Made by a program: the position numbers and the translations under genes. This document shows positions 17,960-26,466 of a stretch of DNA of 40,618 bases, in pieces. A model generated the notes under the pieces. The model had not been told where the DNA came from, searched no databases, and worked only from the letters and a program-made list of their open reading frames with translations. The number at the start of each line of letters is the position of its first letter. Positions within the stretch are counted from its first letter, which is position 1. This stretch comes from Agrobacterium tumefaciens str. B6 (GTDB taxonomy: Bacteria; Pseudomonadota; Alphaproteobacteria; Rhizobiales; Rhizobiaceae). The DNA is taken from the NCBI RefSeq assembly GCF_001541315.1, contig NZ_LMVK01000021.1, positions 1 through 40,618 of the forward strand, given 5' to 3'.

Positions 17960-18682
17960 TTAAACGTGACTCCAGTGGGTCTCGAGTTCGCGCGCAACAT
18001 CGGCCGGACGCTCGATCATCGGCCAATGCGAGGCGCGCAGCTTCACGACGGCGCGTGCGTGTGTGGCATTGCCGAGCTCGTCGGCGAAGCGGTGCGGCAG
18101 AAACGGATCGTTCAGACCCCAGATCACCAGCGCTGGCGCGGTTATGCTGCTCAGACCCGGCTTCCACTCCGCCCCGACCTCGATTGCGGAACGGTAAAGG
18201 GCGAGAATGCTTGCCCGCATAGTGGCATCGAGATGCCGAACCGATTCATCCGCCGCATCTTTCGGCATCTGCGCCTCGACGAGTTTCGCCGCAAATTCCT
18301 CGAGGTCGAGATCCTTCATCCAATGCTCGCCCTCACCTGGCGTCTGCCAGATCTTGGCGAGATAGTGCCACGGATATTCCGGATCAATCGGCCCACTAAT
18401 GCCGGTCCAGGTCCGCACCAGATCCGGCCGGATCGACGTCAGACGGCCTGTCAGCAGGCAGCCCCAGTCGTGACCGACCAGATCTACGGGTTCGCCGATC
18501 TCATCGATCCGGTTGATCAGCCAGTCGAGATACTCTTCCTTTGTTGACCTGAAGTCCGATGGCAACGGATTACCGAAGCCGGGAAGATCGATCGTGATAA
18601 TGTCACTGCGCTCAAGATGAGAGCGAACAGCGTCCCAGAGCCGGTGGGTGTCGGGTACGCCGTGGACGAGGACTGCAGGCAT
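17960..18682 (-). CDS. alpha/beta-fold hydrolase with Asp nucleophile (epoxide hydrolase/dehalogenase-like)
   Basis: A 240-residue alpha/beta hydrolase. The oxyanion HGVPDTH is at residues 7-13, the nucleophile elbow is GHDWG with Asp72, a charge-relay Asp is in WGLNDPFLP and the catalytic His is in ASHWPMIERP. An aspartate nucleophile, instead of serine, is the hallmark of epoxide hydrolases, haloalkane dehalogenases and fluoroacetate dehalogenases. At 240 residues it is shorter than typical members (about 290), mainly because the N-terminus begins directly at the oxyanion strand. AGGAG eight bases ahead of ATG 18682 supports that short start. The gene sits with other small oxidoreductases and may detoxify epoxides or halogenated compounds. 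Confidence 0.82.
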   Translation of the reverse strand: MPAVLVHGVPDTHRLWDAVRSHLERSDIITIDLPGFGNPLPSDFRSTKEEYLDWLINRIDEIGEPVDLVGHDWGCLLTGRLTSIRPDLVRTWTGISGPIDPEYPWHYLAKIWQTPGEGEHWMKDLDLEEFAAKLVEAQMPKDAADESVRHLDATMRASILALYRSAIEVGAEWKPGLSSITAPALVIWGLNDPFLPHRFADELGNATHARAVVKLRASHWPMIERPADVARELETHWSHV

Positions 18683-18795
18683 GTCGCGATCTCCTGGTGG
18701 TTGTTGTCAGGAGAATAGGGACATGGCGGCATCACGGAAGTCGGCGTCAGAGAAACCCGGCGTTGCTATTAGCGGAACCCTCGCCGTTGTGCGCT

Positions 18796-19128
18796 CTAAG
18801 CCGCGCCCCTTTTCCCGCGACGATAGTCACGCCAGCCGGTGTTGTCGCCCTCGAGATGATAGACCGTCGGTTCCCCCGAGAAGTATTCCTGTATGCCTCC
18901 CATGAACTGCTCATGGTCTTCGCTTGCTTCGAAGCCTGGAGTATGATCGTCAAGCGAGCGCCAGCGCACGATCAGATTGAATACCTCCGGCGTTTCGATC
19001 CCCTGGGCGAGAACATGACCGCGGTAACCGCGCGCACGCGTGAGCAGAGGAACAACGTCTCCGAACGCTTGCCTGAACTCGCTGATCTTGTTCTTACGGA
19101 CAGGCAGCACAGCGATCTCATAAATCAT
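18796..19128 (-). CDS. NIPSNAP/antibiotic-biosynthesis-monooxygenase-like small protein
   Basis: A 110-residue ferredoxin-fold-like protein of the dimeric alpha-beta barrel type. It has the pattern of NIPSNAP and ABM proteins: [14 protein letters not shown], a helix, a strand around NLIVRWRS, then [13 protein letters not shown]. Such proteins are small cytoplasmic monooxygenases, isomerases or binding proteins acting on quinones and polycyclic phenolics. The ATG overlaps the stop of the upstream quinone oxidoreductase gene (ATGA, 19125-19128), so the two are translationally coupled and probably act on the same quinone-like substrate. No catalytic residue can be assigned for certain. Confidence 0.75.
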   Translation of the reverse strand: MIYEIAVLPVRKNKISEFRQAFGDVVPLLTRARGYRGHVLAQGIETPEVFNLIVRWRSLDDHTPGFEASEDHEQFMGGIQEYFSGEPTVYHLEGDNTGWRDYRRGKRGAA

Positions 19129-20111
19129 GATTGCACCTTTGTGTGGGCCCGCGGGTCGATGGCAATCGCGATCTTACCGCGCAAACCGTTGTTTGGTTTC
19201 TCGAGCAACTCATGCGCGAGCGAAAGGTCGGTGAGCGAATAGACGGCGCCCACGTGCGGCCTCAGCTGACCGCGTTCCACCAAAATGCTAAGCTCGTTGA
19301 GCTTGCCTTGGTTCTGCCTCGTGAAGACGAAGTGGTAGCTCGCGTTCTTGCCCCATGCCTCAATGAGATTCTGCGGCTGTGCGATGTCCACGATCGAGAC
19401 GACGCGACCGAGTTGTGCAAGCACCTTCGGGCTGTGGGACAATGTTTCGCCGCCGAGGGTGTCGAACACGACGTCTACTCCGAGGCCTCCGGTCTCCCGC
19501 ATGATGGCGGCGACATAATCCTCTTTCCTGTAATCAATGACGGCGTCAGCTCCGACACTTCGCGCAAACTCGAAGTTTTCTTCGCGGACAGTCGTGTAGA
19601 CCTTTGCTCCGATAGCTTTCGCAATTTGGATAGCGACATGCCCTACCCCTCCCGCGCCGCCATGGATCAATATGCTTTCTCCCACCCTCAGGGCAGCACG
19701 CGAGACGAGCGCTTCCCAGGCGGTTCCGCCAACCAGGCTAAGGCTCGCGGCCTCAAGATGGGTCAGCGAGCTGGGTTTGCGCCCGATGATGTTTTCGTTC
19801 GCAACGTGGTATTCGGCATAACTGCCTGGCCCGTCGAAGATCCGTGGCGTGTACCAGACCTCGTCCCCTGGAGCGAACATTGTTACCCCCGGACCGGTAG
19901 CTTCGACAACGCCCGATACGTCATGGCCGGTAATTGCCGGCAACGGTACCAGGTCGCGATAATCGCCTCGCCGAACTTGGTAGTCGAGGGGATTGATCGA
20001 TGTGGCATGGACCCGTACCAAAACCTGTCCCGCCTTCGGAAGAGGCTTTGGAACTTCGACGAGATCAAAGGCTTCTGGACCGCCAAAGGATTTGAGTGAC
20101 ATCGCTTTCAT
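19125..20111 (-). CDS. zinc-independent quinone oxidoreductase (MDR superfamily)
   Basis: A 328-residue medium-chain reductase of the quinone-oxidoreductase branch. It has the GroES-like N-domain ([26 protein letters not shown]) and an NADPH Rossmann motif GGAGGVG at 151-157. It lacks the cysteine zinc ligands of alcohol dehydrogenases. The expected reaction is NADPH-dependent reduction of a quinone or alpha,beta-unsaturated carbonyl. It is the first gene of a coupled pair with the NIPSNAP-like protein and is divergent from a LysR gene across a 199-base gap containing a strong dyad. That layout is the classic one for a LysR-controlled detoxification operon. Confidence 0.9.
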   Translation of the reverse strand: MKAMSLKSFGGPEAFDLVEVPKPLPKAGQVLVRVHATSINPLDYQVRRGDYRDLVPLPAITGHDVSGVVEATGPGVTMFAPGDEVWYTPRIFDGPGSYAEYHVANENIIGRKPSSLTHLEAASLSLVGGTAWEALVSRAALRVGESILIHGGAGGVGHVAIQIAKAIGAKVYTTVREENFEFARSVGADAVIDYRKEDYVAAIMRETGGLGVDVVFDTLGGETLSHSPKVLAQLGRVVSIVDIAQPQNLIEAWGKNASYHFVFTRQNQGKLNELSILVERGQLRPHVGAVYSLTDLSLAHELLEKPNNGLRGKIAIAIDPRAHTKVQS

Positions 20112-20164
20112 TTTCAGGCTCCTCTTCTATCGAAGGTAATGATTCTGGTCGCCGGCGTCGGCGT

Positions 20165-20206
20165 GAGACGAGAAACATGCTCCGCCGTCGGAGCATTGCC
20201 GGTCTC
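20165..20206. promoter_or_regulatory. nested inverted repeat in the quinone reductase / LysR divergent promoter
   Basis: The inner dyad ATGCTCCG (20177-20184) / CGGAGCAT (20189-20196) is perfect with a four-base spacer. It is flanked by a second, outer dyad GAGAC (20165-20169) / GTCTC (20202-20206). The site lies between the divergent starts at 20111 and 20311, where the LysR regulator would be expected to bind. Confidence 0.55.
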
Positions 20207-20310
20207 AAAGCGTCCGCGTCGTTTCGATGTTCTTATGTGATTTATCTCGATTGCTTTCGGTAGCGGCCCAGATTAAGGATCACCTTCAAAAAAAAATTGA
20301 AAGTCGGCGA

Positions 20311-21237
20311 ATGGACGTGGACGAATTAAATCTCTTCGTGCGGATTGCTCAACTGCGCAGCATCAGTGCCGCAGCTCGCGACTTGGGCCTGACGCCCGCC
20401 GGCGCTAGCGCCAAACTGTTGGTTCTCGAGCGAAAACTCAGTGCAAGGCTCGTCCACCGCACCACACGGCAAGCAACTTTGACTGAAGACGGTCTGGCAT
20501 TCCTGCCGCATGCGGAACATATTGTCGCCGCTGCGGAGGCCGCCCGAGCGGCACTTGGGCGAGAGCAGGCGGCGCCTCGCGGCACATTACGAATAGCGGC
20601 CCCCGCCTCGTTCGCGCGAATGCATATTGTGCCGGGTCTGGCTGACTTCTGCAGGCAATATCCCGACTTGTCACTTGATTTGCGCATTTCGGACAGCATC
20701 GTTGATCTGGTTGAGGGTGCCTTCGATGTGGCGGTTCGTTATACCGAGCTCAGCGATTCATCCTTTGTCGCGCGGCGGCTTGCTCCCGACAATCGAGTGC
20801 TGGTCGCGTCGCCCGAATATCTCGAAAAACACGGCCGACCCAGCTCGCCCGATGACTTGGCGGAGCATACCTGCCTCGTCGTCGGCACGCTCGATCTCTG
20901 GACATTTCGGGGGAAAGGTTCGGTGGTGATCGAACGACGTGTTACTCCGAGTCTCCGCATCAATGACGGCACTGCAGTGCGCGATGCCGCTTGCGCCGGG
21001 CTGGGCATTGCGCTGATGGCCACGTGGTGCGCATCGGAAGAGCTACAGTCCGGCGCATTGGTGCCAGTCCTTCCGGAGTACCCGCTGATCTCAACCCAGA
21101 CGCTTTGGGCGTTGTATCCCAGCTCTCGGGAACTGGCACCGAAAGTAAGAGTGTTCATCGACTGGCTCGTCAATCGGTTCGGCAATCAACCCTACTGGGA
21201 TAAAGGGCTGGAAAAGATCCTCGATCACCGTCGATGA
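20311..21237 (+). CDS. LysR-family transcriptional regulator
   Basis: A 308-residue LysR-type regulator. The helix-turn-helix occupies about residues 1-60 (DELNLFVRIAQLRSISAAARDLGL, PAGASAKLLVLERKL), and the effector domain follows (RGTLRIAAPASFARMHIVPGL). It belongs to the CrgA/DsdC-like branch that commonly represses or activates neighbouring quinone reductase and SDR genes. The frame is open from 20227, but the family begins at the Met of MDVDELNLF, so I start at 20311; its ribosome site is weak. It is divergent from the quinone oxidoreductase/NIPSNAP-like pair, the likely target, with the nested dyad between them. A 273-base gap without a recognised gene follows before the convergent SDR. 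Confidence 0.88.
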   Translation: MDVDELNLFVRIAQLRSISAAARDLGLTPAGASAKLLVLERKLSARLVHRTTRQATLTEDGLAFLPHAEHIVAAAEAARAALGREQAAPRGTLRIAAPASFARMHIVPGLADFCRQYPDLSLDLRISDSIVDLVEGAFDVAVRYTELSDSSFVARRLAPDNRVLVASPEYLEKHGRPSSPDDLAEHTCLVVGTLDLWTFRGKGSVVIERRVTPSLRINDGTAVRDAACAGLGIALMATWCASEELQSGALVPVLPEYPLISTQTLWALYPSSRELAPKVRVFIDWLVNRFGNQPYWDKGLEKILDHRR

Positions 21238-21510
21238 TACGTGATTGTTGTCCGGTTCCGATGCGCGCGCGAACACGAGTTCATATGGAACGGTGCGGTT
21301 TTGCGCTTGAACGGCGGTGCTGCGCGCGCATTCCAGATCGAGATCGCAACGGTGAAACCACCGAAGGCGACCCCTTGTCTTTGATCGTGCCAAGCCACGA
21401 AGGCGCCTTGCAACCGTGTCGGTCAAGCCAGCCTTGAGCCGTTGCTCGTTGGTGAGGCGTCGAAATCGCTGGGGTTGGCGAAGCGAATTTTGCATTTCGC
21501 CCCGGCATTT

Positions 21511-22275
21511 TCAGGATGTGAAACCACCATCGGCCCGGATGTCGGCACCTGTTACAAATGAGGCTTCCGGACTTGCAAGGAATGCGACCACGCTCGCAAT
21601 TTCCTGGGGCTTTCCATAGCGGCCCGCCGCGATACGCGAGATCTGCATAGCGGCAAACTCGCCATCAACAGGGTTCATGTCAGTGTCGGTTGGACCGGGA
21701 TGCACCGTGTTGACTGTGATGCCGCGTGGGCCGAGGTCATGAGCCAAACTCCGGTTGAAACCAGCGACTGCCCCTTTGGTGAGGCCGTATGCTGACAGCC
21801 CAGACACCCCGGCATATTTCGTGATCGAACTGCCGATCTGTATGATCCGGCCGCCATCCTTCATATGACGTATGGCCTCCTGGGTGGCAACAAAAACGCC
21901 GGTTACGTTGACTGCGAGCATTGCCTGATAGTCATCGAAGGCGATTTCGTCGATCGGACCGGCAAAGGCAATACCGGCATTGTTCACCAAAATGTCGAGC
22001 CCTCCGAACTTATCAACCGTCGCGGCAACGGCGGCGCGTATCGCGTCCGGATCAGCGGCATCAGCGGCAATAGCCAGCGCGCGCGCGCCCGTTTTTTCTA
22101 TGGCGGCAGCGACTTCCTCGGCCTTCGCAGGTGATCCGCGATAGGTGAAGGCAACCTGAGCGCCATCCGCTGCGAGACGCTGGGCGATTGATGCGCCGAT
22201 AGATCGCGATCCACCCGTGACAAGTGCGATCTTGCCGCTCAGTGGAAGATATCGAGACGAGGTTAATTCAGTCAT
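21511..22275 (-). CDS. short-chain dehydrogenase/reductase
   Basis: A 254-residue classical SDR. It has the cofactor motif TGGSRSIG (about 20-27), NNAG near residue 97, the active-site Ser/Tyr/Lys pattern IGSS...YGLTK, and the C-terminal PGPTDTDMN loop. The reaction is NAD(P)H-dependent ketone reduction or alcohol oxidation on an unknown substrate; FabG-like enzymes are the closest well-known relatives. A second SDR at 25273-26010 shares the unusual block TxMNPxxGEF, so the two may come from one duplication. Its ribosome site GGAG lies in one arm of an inverted repeat directly before the ATG. The LysR gene at 22441-23370 lies upstream on the same strand, 165 bases away. Confidence 0.9.
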   Translation of the reverse strand: MTELTSSRYLPLSGKIALVTGGSRSIGASIAQRLAADGAQVAFTYRGSPAKAEEVAAAIEKTGARALAIAADAADPDAIRAAVAATVDKFGGLDILVNNAGIAFAGPIDEIAFDDYQAMLAVNVTGVFVATQEAIRHMKDGGRIIQIGSSITKYAGVSGLSAYGLTKGAVAGFNRSLAHDLGPRGITVNTVHPGPTDTDMNPVDGEFAAMQISRIAAGRYGKPQEIASVVAFLASPEASFVTGADIRADGGFTS

Positions 22276-22278
22276 TTT

Positions 22279-22307
22279 ATCACTCCTTTACGTGTCTTTG
22301 GAGTGAT
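22279..22307 (-). promoter_or_regulatory. inverted repeat that would occlude the SDR ribosome-binding site
   Basis: ATCACTCC (22300-22307 complement) and GGAGTGAT (22279-22286 complement) form a perfect 8-bp dyad with a 13-base loop, ending three bases before the SDR start codon. In the mRNA the second arm contains the Shine-Dalgarno GGAG at the proper seven-base spacing, so folding would hide it. The same dyad could instead be a DNA operator. Confidence 0.5.
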
Positions 22308-22440
22308 ATATTTGCCCATCCCTGTCCTGGAATATTAGCATCATATCGGTTGGATCATCTTCAAGCATGTGTTGAATATGGGATATTCGACGCAGTCAAA
22401 CGACCACGGTTTTCAAAGAAGCTAACAAGGCGTGTGGACT

Positions 22441-23370
22441 TTAGCCGAGACTACCTGCAAACCGCGCACTGAGGCGCTCGCGACGGAAATATTCAGTATA
22501 GAAGTCGATGAAAGCGCGTGTTTTTAGCGGTTGGAGCACGCGGCCTGAGTAGTAGAGCGAGATAGATCCGGCATCGGCATACCACTTCGGAAGGACACGT
22601 TCGAGCGCGCCACTTTCCATATGCGGCAGCACATCGGGTACAGCCAACAATGCAATGCCCAACCCCGCGATTGCCGCCTGCACCATGGGCGCGGCGTCGC
22701 TCATCACAATCGTCTCGTTGAGGAGCGCGCGCTCTTCGCGTCCTTGAGCGTCCCGCATCATCCACTGCCTGACCCGGCCCGAATTCGAGGACCGCATCAA
22801 GATTCCGGCATGATCAGCCAGATCGGCGGGGCTGGCCGGCCGGCGACGTGCAACAAAATAGCTGGGCGATGCGACCGCGATAACGTGTACGGGGGCGAGC
22901 GTCGTGGAAACGATGCCAAGATTGAGTTCGAACCCACCGCCGATCGCGGCGTCGAAACCCTCGGCGATAAGATCGACCTTGCGGCTGTCAAAATGCCAAT
23001 CAGGTCGGACGCCTGGATAACGGGCCAGAAAGTCGGGCAATGCGGGGAGAACGTATCCCATCGCGAACGACAAACTCATGCTGAGCTTCAAAACGCCGAC
23101 GGGCTCGCCCTTCGTTTGTGATGCCCCGTCGATTGCCCCCTGAAGGTGGTTCAGGCTGTCGCCGATGCTTGCCAGAAACGACTCCCCCGCCTCGGTCAAG
23201 GTCAACTTCCGCGTTGAGCGGTGAAACAGCCGTATGCCGAGGTTGCGTTCGAGCATTGCAACATTCCGGCTGACTGCGGCCGGGGTGATCGAGAGACGCC
23301 GTGCAGCCCCAGAAAAGCTGCTCGCTTCTGCGCTTCGAACAAACGCTTCGAGGTTTGCCAGTGTCTCCAT
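22441..23370 (-). CDS. LysR-family transcriptional regulator
   Basis: A 309-residue LysR-type regulator with the helix-turn-helix at about residues 4-62 (LEAFVRSAEASSFSGAARRLSITPAAVSRNVAMLER) and a LysR effector domain (GVLKLSMSLSFAMGYVLPALPDFL). It lies between two possible targets: an SDR 165 bases downstream on its own strand and a divergently read F420-reductase-like gene whose start is 191 bases away. A T/A-ended dyad, 12 bases above its start codon in the divergent gap, is a candidate binding site. The divergent gene and the quinone oxidoreductase and SDR after it are the likelier regulon by the usual LysR layout. Confidence 0.88.
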   Translation of the reverse strand: METLANLEAFVRSAEASSFSGAARRLSITPAAVSRNVAMLERNLGIRLFHRSTRKLTLTEAGESFLASIGDSLNHLQGAIDGASQTKGEPVGVLKLSMSLSFAMGYVLPALPDFLARYPGVRPDWHFDSRKVDLIAEGFDAAIGGGFELNLGIVSTTLAPVHVIAVASPSYFVARRRPASPADLADHAGILMRSSNSGRVRQWMMRDAQGREERALLNETIVMSDAAPMVQAAIAGLGIALLAVPDVLPHMESGALERVLPKWYADAGSISLYYSGRVLQPLKTRAFIDFYTEYFRRERLSARFAGSLG

Positions 23371-23381
23371 AAAACGTAACC

Positions 23382-23398
23382 TTCAAACATTGATTGAA
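23382..23398. promoter_or_regulatory. LysR-type dyad in the divergent promoter
   Basis: TTCAA (23382-23386) and TTGAA (23394-23398) are inverted around seven bases. The site begins 12 bases above the LysR start at 23370 and faces the F420-reductase-like gene at 23562. Its T-ended/A-ended form and position fit a LysR binding box, though the arms are short. Confidence 0.35.
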
Positions 23399-23561
23399 AC
23401 TAAAACAATTCATCTATGACTTATGCTGCGTGTATTTGCCAGCCATATTCCGGTTCAACAGCAGCGCCGGTTTTCCGCAACGCCAACCGCATCAGGCCCG
23501 GGATGCCGCGGAAAAAATTACCGTGCAGACAGAATTCTCACGAACCGTAAAGGAGTGGGTC

Positions 23562-24158
23562 ATGACAGTTGGAATTATCGGAGCCGGCAATATCGGGGGC
23601 GCATTTGCCACTGCGCTCGGCAAGGCAGGAATCGAAGCCGTGATCGCAAACAGCCGAGGACCGGAAAGCCTCACGGCGCTTGTTTCAGAGCTTGGAGGCA
23701 CAATCCGGGCTGGAAGCGTCCAAGAGGCTGCGGCGCAAGGCATCGTTCTCGTGGCAGTCCCGTGGTCAAAGATACCTGGCGCGCTCGCCGGTTTGAACTT
23801 CGACGGAAGGATCGTAATCGATGCCAACAACTCCATCGAACCGCCGCTTTACAGGCCGGCGGACCTTGGCGGCCGCACCTCTACGGATATTATCACCGCC
23901 CTTGTGCCAGGCGCGCGCATCGTCAAGGCGTTCAACCACCTGACGCCAAGCCAACTGTCGGGCGAGCCCCACTCGGAAGGAGGCAGGCGCGTCCTGTTTT
24001 ACTCGGGCGACGATATGAGGGCGAAGGCTGAGGTCGCCGCCATCATTGATCGCATCGGCTTCTTCGGGATCGATCTCGGTGGGCTTGCGGTCGGCAGCCA
24101 GCTGCTTCAGTTCCCTGGCGGTCCCCTGCCCGCTCTCAATCTCGTCAAGTTCGACTGA
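23562..24158 (+). CDS. NADPH-binding reductase related to F420-dependent NADP reductase
   Basis: A 198-residue single-domain Rossmann protein. Its opening TVGIIGAGNIGGAFATAL is the nucleotide-binding loop, and the blocks AVPWSKIP, VIDANNSI and IVKAFNHL match the bacterial homologues of F420:NADP oxidoreductase. Those homologues usually work without F420, as NAD(P)-dependent oxidoreductases of unknown substrate. TAAAGGAG (23548-23554) before ATG 23562 is a strong ribosome site, so the upstream open frame is not coding. It heads a plus-strand run with a quinone oxidoreductase 67 bases on and an SDR further downstream, opposite a divergent LysR gene that probably controls it. Confidence 0.85.
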   Translation: MTVGIIGAGNIGGAFATALGKAGIEAVIANSRGPESLTALVSELGGTIRAGSVQEAAAQGIVLVAVPWSKIPGALAGLNFDGRIVIDANNSIEPPLYRPADLGGRTSTDIITALVPGARIVKAFNHLTPSQLSGEPHSEGGRRVLFYSGDDMRAKAEVAAIIDRIGFFGIDLGGLAVGSQLLQFPGGPLPALNLVKFD

Positions 24159-24166
24159 ACACCGCT

Positions 24167-24194
24167 GCGCTCCATCCGTCTGCAATCGGAGCGC
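24167..24194 (+). other. intergenic inverted repeat
   Basis: GCGCTCC (24167-24173) pairs with GGAGCGC (24188-24194) across 14 bases, just after the stop of the F420-reductase-like gene and before the GTG of the next gene. No U-run follows. It could attenuate read-through or protect the upstream message. Confidence 0.3.
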
Positions 24195-24225
24195 CGCGCG
24201 CCATCTGAAACCCGGAGACAATATC

Positions 24226-25179
24226 GTGACAAGATTCATTCAAATGCAGTCGACGGGCGGACCGTTGGTTTTGCAGGTTATCGAGAAAGACCTGCGCGCG
24301 CCCCGTGCTGGCGAGGTGAGGCTCATTCAAGACGCGATTGGCCTCAACTTCGTCGATACGATGATACGGAAAGGCCAGTATCCGATGGCGTTGCCAGCGG
24401 TTCCCGGTTTTGAAGCGGCCGGCACGATCACCGAGGTCGGATCCGGCGTCGAGGGGCTATCGGTCGGCGACCGGGTCGCCTACTTCTTTTCGGAAGGCGC
24501 CTATGCCACCGAGAGGATCATTCCGATAGCGCCGCTCATCCGCCTGCCTGCCGATATCTCGAACGAGACTGCGGCGACGTTCCTGGCGAAAGGTGCGACG
24601 GCCTGGATGGGGATGCGTGGTCTCCACTATCTCAAATCTGCCGAGACGGTGCTGGTACTTGGGGCATCGGGAAGCGTAGGCGCTATCCTGTCTCGCTGGG
24701 CAAAGTCGCTGGGCGCAACCGTGATCGGCGTTGCGGGATCGCGGAACAAGTTCGACAAGGTCGCGGCCGGTGCCACCCATGCCTTCCACGCTGGCGAGCC
24801 AGACATCGCCGCCAAGATCCGTGCGATCGCACCTGACGGTGTCGACGTCGTCTATGATTTGGTCGGCCGGGCGACCTTCGCTCTGGGCGCGTCGAGTGTC
24901 CGTGATGGTGGTGTGATTGCGGCGATTGGAGCCGCGACGGGTCAGCCAGCGCCGACCCCCGATCTTGTGCGACGGGGGGTAGATGTCCGCAGCGGTGGAA
25001 CCCCTCAATATGTCAGGGGACCAGCAGTTGAGACCGCAACTTCCGAGCTATGGGACGCGCTGCGCTCAGGCATTTTCGATGATCTCGAAACCACCCGCTA
25101 TCCGTTTGATGAGATAGCCCGAGCGCATGACGACATGGACAATCGCCGCTTGGGCGGTCTGCCGGTCCTGATCGCTTGA
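24226..25179 (+). CDS. quinone oxidoreductase (MDR superfamily)
   Basis: A 317-residue NADPH:quinone reductase-type enzyme. The GroES-like domain carries NFVDTMIRKGQY and PGFEAAG, and the Rossmann motif reads LGASGSVG at about 145-152. No zinc ligands are present. It should reduce quinones or enones with NADPH. The frame is open from 24046, overlapping the previous gene. GGAG nine bases before the GTG at 24226 and the family-typical N-terminus decide for that GTG. It is the second gene of a plus-strand run after the F420-reductase-like gene, and is only distantly similar to the quinone reductase at 19125-20111, so not a recent duplicate of it. Confidence 0.88.
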   Translation: MTRFIQMQSTGGPLVLQVIEKDLRAPRAGEVRLIQDAIGLNFVDTMIRKGQYPMALPAVPGFEAAGTITEVGSGVEGLSVGDRVAYFFSEGAYATERIIPIAPLIRLPADISNETAATFLAKGATAWMGMRGLHYLKSAETVLVLGASGSVGAILSRWAKSLGATVIGVAGSRNKFDKVAAGATHAFHAGEPDIAAKIRAIAPDGVDVVYDLVGRATFALGASSVRDGGVIAAIGAATGQPAPTPDLVRRGVDVRSGGTPQYVRGPAVETATSELWDALRSGIFDDLETTRYPFDEIARAHDDMDNRRLGGLPVLIA

Positions 25180-25272
25180 ACCGAAAATAATCGTACGGCG
25201 GCAGGCCGCACGATGCCCTGCGCAATTCGGCCGGGCGAACATTTCCCCTATCGATACTGAAAGGAATGATCG

Positions 25273-26010
25273 ATGAGTGAACTAGCAGGTAAACGTGCGC
25301 TCGTGACCGGAGCGTCCCGCGGCATTGGCGCCGCGATAGCGATAGCTCTGGCAGAAAAAGGCGCCGACGTCGCGATCACGTACGAACGCGCCGCTGATCG
25401 GGCAGCGCAAGTCGTCGCAACAATCGAAGGCAAAGGCCGAAAGGCATTGGCTATCCAGGCTGACAGCATGGACCCAGAGGCGGTCAAGCGGTCGGTTGAT
25501 CAAGCGGCGCAAGCGTTAGGCGGCCTCGACATATTGGTGAACAATGCGGCTATCGCGATCTACAAGGATGTGGCGGATTTCACCGTTGCCGAGATCGATG
25601 CTCTATTCGCTGTCAACGCTCGCTCCCCGATCCTGGCATCGCAAGCCGCGATGCCTTATCTTGGCAAAGGTGGCCGGATCGTCACAATCGGCTCCGCAGG
25701 CGCAGAACGCATTGTCGGACCATCGACGGTTTATTCAATGACCAAATCGGCACTTCAATCGTTCACCCGCGGACTGGCGCGAGAACTTGGTCCCCGTGAC
25801 ATCACTGTCAACCTCATTCAGCCGGGATCAACCAACACGGAAATGAACCCGGCCGAGGGCGAGTTCGGAGATTTCCAGCGTGCCCTAATACCGCTCGGCC
25901 GGTACGGCGAGCCGGAGGATGTCGCGGCTGCGGTAGCGTTCCTCGCATCTGGCGCGGCCCGGCAAATCACCGGAACCATCCTGACCGTTGATGGCGGCAC
26001 GCTGACCTAA
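25273..26010 (+). CDS. short-chain dehydrogenase/reductase (FabG-like)
   Basis: A 245-residue classical SDR. It shows TGASRGIG for cofactor binding (about 13-20), NNAA near residue 91, the catalytic Tyr and Lys in VYSMTK and the C-terminal PGSTNTEMNP loop with GEF after it. The N-terminal glycine-rich loop followed by VAITYERAADR suggests NADP(H) preference. GAAAGGAA precedes the ATG. It ends a run of three co-directional reductase genes (from 23562), with 93 bases to the quinone oxidoreductase; a short imperfect dyad (25191-25213) lies in that gap. Substrate unknown. Confidence 0.9.
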   Translation: MSELAGKRALVTGASRGIGAAIAIALAEKGADVAITYERAADRAAQVVATIEGKGRKALAIQADSMDPEAVKRSVDQAAQALGGLDILVNNAAIAIYKDVADFTVAEIDALFAVNARSPILASQAAMPYLGKGGRIVTIGSAGAERIVGPSTVYSMTKSALQSFTRGLARELGPRDITVNLIQPGSTNTEMNPAEGEFGDFQRALIPLGRYGEPEDVAAAVAFLASGAARQITGTILTVDGGTLT

Positions 26011-26041
26011 ACACACTCCCGCGGGTCCACGATGTAAACAT

Positions 26042-26088
26042 AGGAGAGTGGGAGCTAACTGGATACTACCACCTACTAGCTCTCCTTT
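26042..26088 (+). terminator. possible terminator after the SDR
   Basis: AGGAGAG...GGAGCTA (26042-26057) can pair in two alternative registers with TAGCTCTCCT (26077-26086), and a short pyrimidine-rich TTCTC follows. It lies about 30 bases after the SDR stop. The long loop and weak tail keep confidence low. Confidence 0.3.
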
Positions 26089-26199
26089 CTCATTCCACTT
26101 TGCACCATCATAGCGTGGTCGAACCGAGTGTAGGTCGCATTTCTTTCAAGAGCGAACCGGCCCGGCGCGCTGGGAGTCGAGTCACAGCGGCGGCCCCCT

Positions 26200-26430
26200 T
26201 TCGCCGCGCTTTTGGACACCACCCGACGCGGCATCCCGGAGCAGCTTGGACGTCACAACGCTTCGATCACGGAGCTTGCCGAGAAATTCCACATTACCCT
26301 CACGGGCATGAAGAAGCACGTCGACGTCCTGGAGCAAGCAGGCCTCGTCACCACGGAGAAAGTCGGCCGGGTGCGGATCTGCAAGTTCGGCCTGCTCGGA
26401 CTGAAGGAAGAGGGGGCATGGATCGAGAGA
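26200..26430 (+). pseudogene. remnant of an ArsR-family repressor
   Basis: Residues FAALLDTTRR through KEEGAWIER match the core winged helix-turn-helix of small ArsR-type repressors (typically FAALADPTRR, then ITELAEKFHMTLTGMKKHV). No ATG or family-like N-terminus is found upstream; the codons before FAALL read VESQRRPP, as if part of the start had been deleted. The C-terminal helix that should follow AWIER is also missing, and the frame instead runs through QYAEIRESSSST into the start of a peptidase-like protein. Both ends are therefore damaged. The SRPBCC-domain gene that normally accompanies these repressors is absent too. Confidence 0.7.
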
Positions 26431-26466
26431 CAATATGCTGAGATTCGTGAATCAAGCAGTTCAACC

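Noticed and set aside
21238..21510. Possible decayed integrase N-terminus on the minus strand (NEQRLKAGLTDTVARRL)
   Set aside because: Only a few residues resemble the start of a tyrosine integrase; the following GFGxRVT-type block could not be found in any frame.
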